From positions 177,002 through 241,001 of the forward strand of contig SJOL01001191.1 in the NCBI GenBank assembly GCA_004794785.1: DNA of 64,000 nt. Direction: 5' to 3'. Position 1 is the stretch's first letter. Each line of letters begins with the position of its first letter. Origin of the DNA: Opisthorchis felineus (lineage: Eukaryota > Platyhelminthes > Trematoda > Opisthorchiida > Opisthorchiidae). The translations under genes were made by a program, and so were the position numbers. Below the pieces are notes generated by a model. That model saw only the letters and a list, made by a program, of their open reading frames with translations, had not been told where the DNA came from and made no database searches. Of the stretch, positions 60,838-64,000 are shown piece by piece.

Positions 60838-61485
60838 ACGCCAGCTTTGAATGCTGGTTGTAGAGGATTATGAATTTCGTTATGTTTTTAAAAATTCATT
60901 TATTGTGTATGACCAATCTCATGAGCAGCAGAGAGGAGTGCGTTCGTTAAGTCTGCTTGGCGATACGGGGTTTAATGCGGTGCAGCCCCAACTAAGACGA
61001 AGGCGGCTACAGGGTTGCACGCTGATGTTAGCCATGGGTGTCGCAGGGTATATTCAGGCTATCCCATGTACTTTTTAATTTTTTTACCACACGATGAGTC
61101 AGTTTTCCATTATTTGTGGTTTATCCCATTGCCAGATAAACGGCTTGGGCAGGACAAGTCCAACCCGGTGGCTTCAATCAGAAATCAACAGCGATCTTTT
61201 GTGGATTTCCTCAATTAAATGCCAGGCTCAGAACCGGCGACAGTAGGCGGAACACCCGTGCTACCGGAGGGGGGGTGGATAAACGACCAAACCATGGTGC
61301 AATGCAACGAACCGACCCTCCCTTTTGGGCGTACCCGACTATCACACGAGGTTTTCACCATTCGTGCACGCTACGAGATCTGCAATGTGACAAACCAACA
61401 AGCAGTCACAATTGCGGTCCATGCGTTGACAAGGAACTCGAGCTACCAGATATTTTTATCCGGTAGGGGGGAAACTAAGTCAGTA
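60838..61485 (+). repeat. Diverged direct repeat, unit 1
   Basis: It shares ordered blocks with 62.54-63.13 kb: tttgaatgctggt, gtatgaccaat, gatgttagccatggg, ggacaagtccaacccgg, cccgtgctaccggag, and acacgaggttttca followed by gtgcacgctacgagatct. No coding potential or named family recognised. Confidence 0.6.
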
Positions 61486-62539
61486 AAGCAGCTCGGTCAG
61501 TTGGAACAGGCAGGTAGCGATTGCTGATCTAGCAACCAACGACTGCGTTTGCTGATAGAGTATTAGGACGGAAAAGACCACTATACAAGCGCTTTTGCTT
61601 GGCAAGTGTGCAGTACACTCAGACAGCGATACGAGAGCCTAGCAATATTAGTAAGATTTTTGTCTCATTTTCAGCCTCATTCCGCAGCCGTCTTGCCTCT
61701 CCTTTACTAAAAGATCTAAGATTCACACAGACCTGGCAAATCTTAGAGCCCGCGTGTAAATGTTGAAACTGAACTAGCTTCCTTTCAAAATATATTAGTC
61801 ACCCACATGTCTCGTAGCTCCTGGTGGGACATGCGATCCGTCAAATCATGAAAAATCGTCAATTCTTGATGATACGATTGCCTCTGAGATTTGTCGGATC
61901 ATAGAATGTCATCGCCAGCTCCTAATGTGCAACGCCGCTGACAGTATCCCGCCTAAGCTCATAAAACTGCCATTCTGAAGGTGTGTAGCATACTCACTGC
62001 CGCCTACACAGCAGGCCAAATGAACCTAAGTATGGGTGGACTTATGCTGGCTGACCAAGCGTGATCACGCTTGTGGAGTATGCAGTACACTCAAAAAGCG
62101 GTGCAAGAGGCCAATATTGGTGGTAATAGTAGTTTCTCGTGCTTTGAACTGAGCGTCAGTCGAGCAGTGGGCATAAGGCCAAAGCGAGTGTAGTTGCATA
62201 TGTTTGGAAAAAAGGAGTTCACCGAAATAGAAACGAAAAGAAGCTAGCCGTTCGGCTAGTTGAAAGAGAAATACGAGATAAGTTAGGCGCGAAGCGGTGG
62301 TAGTTTTTAGCTCAGTTATGGAGATCCATCAGAACCACGTTGTGCAAAGGGAGCGGTAATGTGAAGAAAGCTGGCAGACAGAGAAGGGATGGCTGAATGA
62401 GAATTTCCGCGATAACCGGTGAAGATTGTATTTTAATCCAGGTTTCTGCATGAGCCGAACAGACAGTTAGGGATATAGGTCACTGAGTCGCTGCTGTCCC
62501 CTCCACTCGACTAGTGGCCCATGGCTGAAAATAGCCAAT
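61486..62539. other. Spacer between the direct repeat units
   Basis: It contains a shorter repeated pair: gtgtgcagtacactcagaca near 61.61 kb and gtatgcagtacactcaaaaa near 62.08 kb. No gene recognised. Confidence 0.4.
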
Positions 62540-63135
62540 GGGCACTAGCTGTGAATGCTGGTATTTAGGGGCCAATAAGGTCTTTGTGCTTTATATGTAT
62601 GTGACCAATTCCGTGAACAGGAGGGACGGGTGTGTATGTTATGTCTTACTGGCAGAGTGGAATCGGGGTAATACAACCCAGAATAAGAAGAGAGTAGCAA
62701 CGGCTTTCCATATAGATGTTAGCCATGAGCGTCGCAAGGCATCTTCATGCTATCCCGTGTATTTTTTTATAATCAGACGAAAGGACAGTTCTTCTTGTCT
62801 TTCCTAGCGTTGCCAGATAAAAAACAACCGGGGACAAGTCCAAACCGGCAGCTAGAAACAGAACAAACGGTACCCTCTTATGGATTTCCTGAACTGAAAG
62901 CCAAAAACGGAAGCGGTGGTGATGGGCGAGGCGCCCGTGCTACTGGAGGGGCGTTGAGCTTACGCATGCCCAATGATGCAACGCCACAGGGCAACAATCC
63001 CAGGCGCACATACCCGACCACCACACAAGGTTTTCATTCCTTGTGCATGCTACCAGATCTAATAGGTGGCAAGCCACCAAGCAGTCATAATTACAGCTTG
63101 TTCAGTAACAAAGAACACCACATGTAGCATCTTCC
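62540..63135 (+). repeat. Diverged direct repeat, unit 2
   Basis: The matching blocks are gtgaatgctggt, gtatgtgaccaat, gatgttagccatgag, ggacaagtccaaaccgg, cccgtgctactggag, and acacaaggttttca followed by gtgcatgctaccagatct. Identity is roughly two thirds by eye, with indels. Confidence 0.6.
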
Positions 63136-64000
63136 GGTGGAATAATTGTGTCATACAAACAAACAAATCAGCTTTTCTAGCCTAACGAAGTTTTCCCCTG
63201 CCTCTGATAGAGATTTATTTCTGGTGGCAATTAAACACGTGTGATGGATAGGTCCCTTCTGGTTTGAAGGTCCCACCAAAACTCGCTGGAAACTCCCGCG
63301 TTTCATTAAACGCTATTTCAAGTCATCCAGCCTGGATTAAAAGGTTTTATCTCTTCGTGCAACGGCTCTGGCCACGTAAACTTCGCCAAACTGAAAGGCT
63401 GCCTACCATACTTAAGGTGCAGCACTCTGCGACAACGAGCCTGTTGGGGGCGCCTCCAAGAGGAATACCCCTTGGCTATGCCGTCCAACGCACAAGTGGC
63501 CCTAGAGAGCCCCGCAGAAACAACTCAGTTCTAAACGAGGCCTGGAAGTCCAAGGAAACAAATGGACACATATAACTGCAAATGTTTGAGCAACGGAGAA
63601 TCCCGGCATCAAAAAACTGGCGTCGCAAGAGCTACAAGTAGAAGCCATAAAGAATTTCTACCACGAAGGGAAGGGATACATCTCTTGTAAATAGAGGGAT
63701 AGCAAAACTCCCTGTAAACAAACAGCGAGCCTCAAGTGCACCAACGCAATGAGCAGACAAACGCACCACAAAGGCCCTTTCGAGCTTTTGGACTGAAACA
63801 TGGTGTAGAGCCGTGACATCTACTTATCTCTCAATTAGCAAAACTCTTCTGCCCATCTCCGGAAGCAGCAGACAGTTTTGAAGTGCGTGCCCACGAACTG
63901 TCTCAGTCTTTTCAGCAAAATTCGCGATATTCAGCAGTCAAACTGGCTTAAAAAACCGTCCATTGATGCACCCACAGAAACCTGGCTCACACCAGGCGTC
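63136..64000. other. Unannotated right edge
   Basis: A 103-codon plus-strand frame (63264-63575) without a recognisable domain. No repeat family identified. Confidence 0.4.

Noticed and set aside
1..64000. CRISPR arrays, operons, Shine-Dalgarno sites, prophage or plasmid functions
   Set aside because: No regularly spaced identical repeats and no bacterial coding density; the sequence is eukaryotic.

Overview
This is eukaryotic genomic DNA, most likely from a parasitic flatworm and probably a digenean trematode. The organism call is an inference. It rests on decayed RTE-type and CR1-type non-LTR retrotransposons, a high-copy tRNA-derived SINE, a hammerhead-ribozyme repeat of a kind known from flatworms, GT-AG introns of about 9-12 kb, and very low coding density. 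There are no operons, rRNAs, CRISPR arrays or bacterial-type genes. Most open frames in the window are chance frames or lie inside repeats.

One protein-coding gene can be assembled, on the minus strand. Three exons (41292-40435, 31612-31420, 19813-19206) have good splice signals and compatible phases (0/0, then 1/1). They encode a Ser/Thr/Pro-rich protein of at least 552 residues. Its BEN domain is split between the second and third exons by an 11.6 kb intron. A basic RKARKR stretch and a TGA stop follow the domain. The 5' end of the gene was not found. The third exon is followed by a pyrimidine-rich stretch (about 18.05-19.2 kb) that looks like 3' UTR. A possible signal-peptide first coding exon (29600-29541, minus) lies in the second intron but cannot be joined to anything.

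Layout: 1-12 kb is unique DNA plus a hammerhead-ribozyme element at 5732-5999 flanked by 14-bp direct repeats, mutated relatives near 8.3, 8.75 and 11.2 kb, and a roughly 775-bp (GAGT)n array ending at the only N in the window. 12-19 kb has an RTE tail and a 159-bp inverted repeat carrying a second hammerhead-like core. 19-41 kb is the BEN gene, with introns filled by SINEs, RT fragments and microsatellites. 42-55 kb is repeat-rich, with many SINEs on both strands, RTE tails and CR1 pieces. 56.6-58.9 kb holds the longest retroelement copy, a minus-strand CR1 with recognisable endonuclease, RT and C-terminal parts and a 410-bp internal deletion. 60.8-63.1 kb has a diverged direct repeat pair.

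All retroelement open frames seen are broken by frameshifts, stops or truncation, so none looks autonomous. The hammerhead element at 5.7 kb is the copy whose functional core appears intact.
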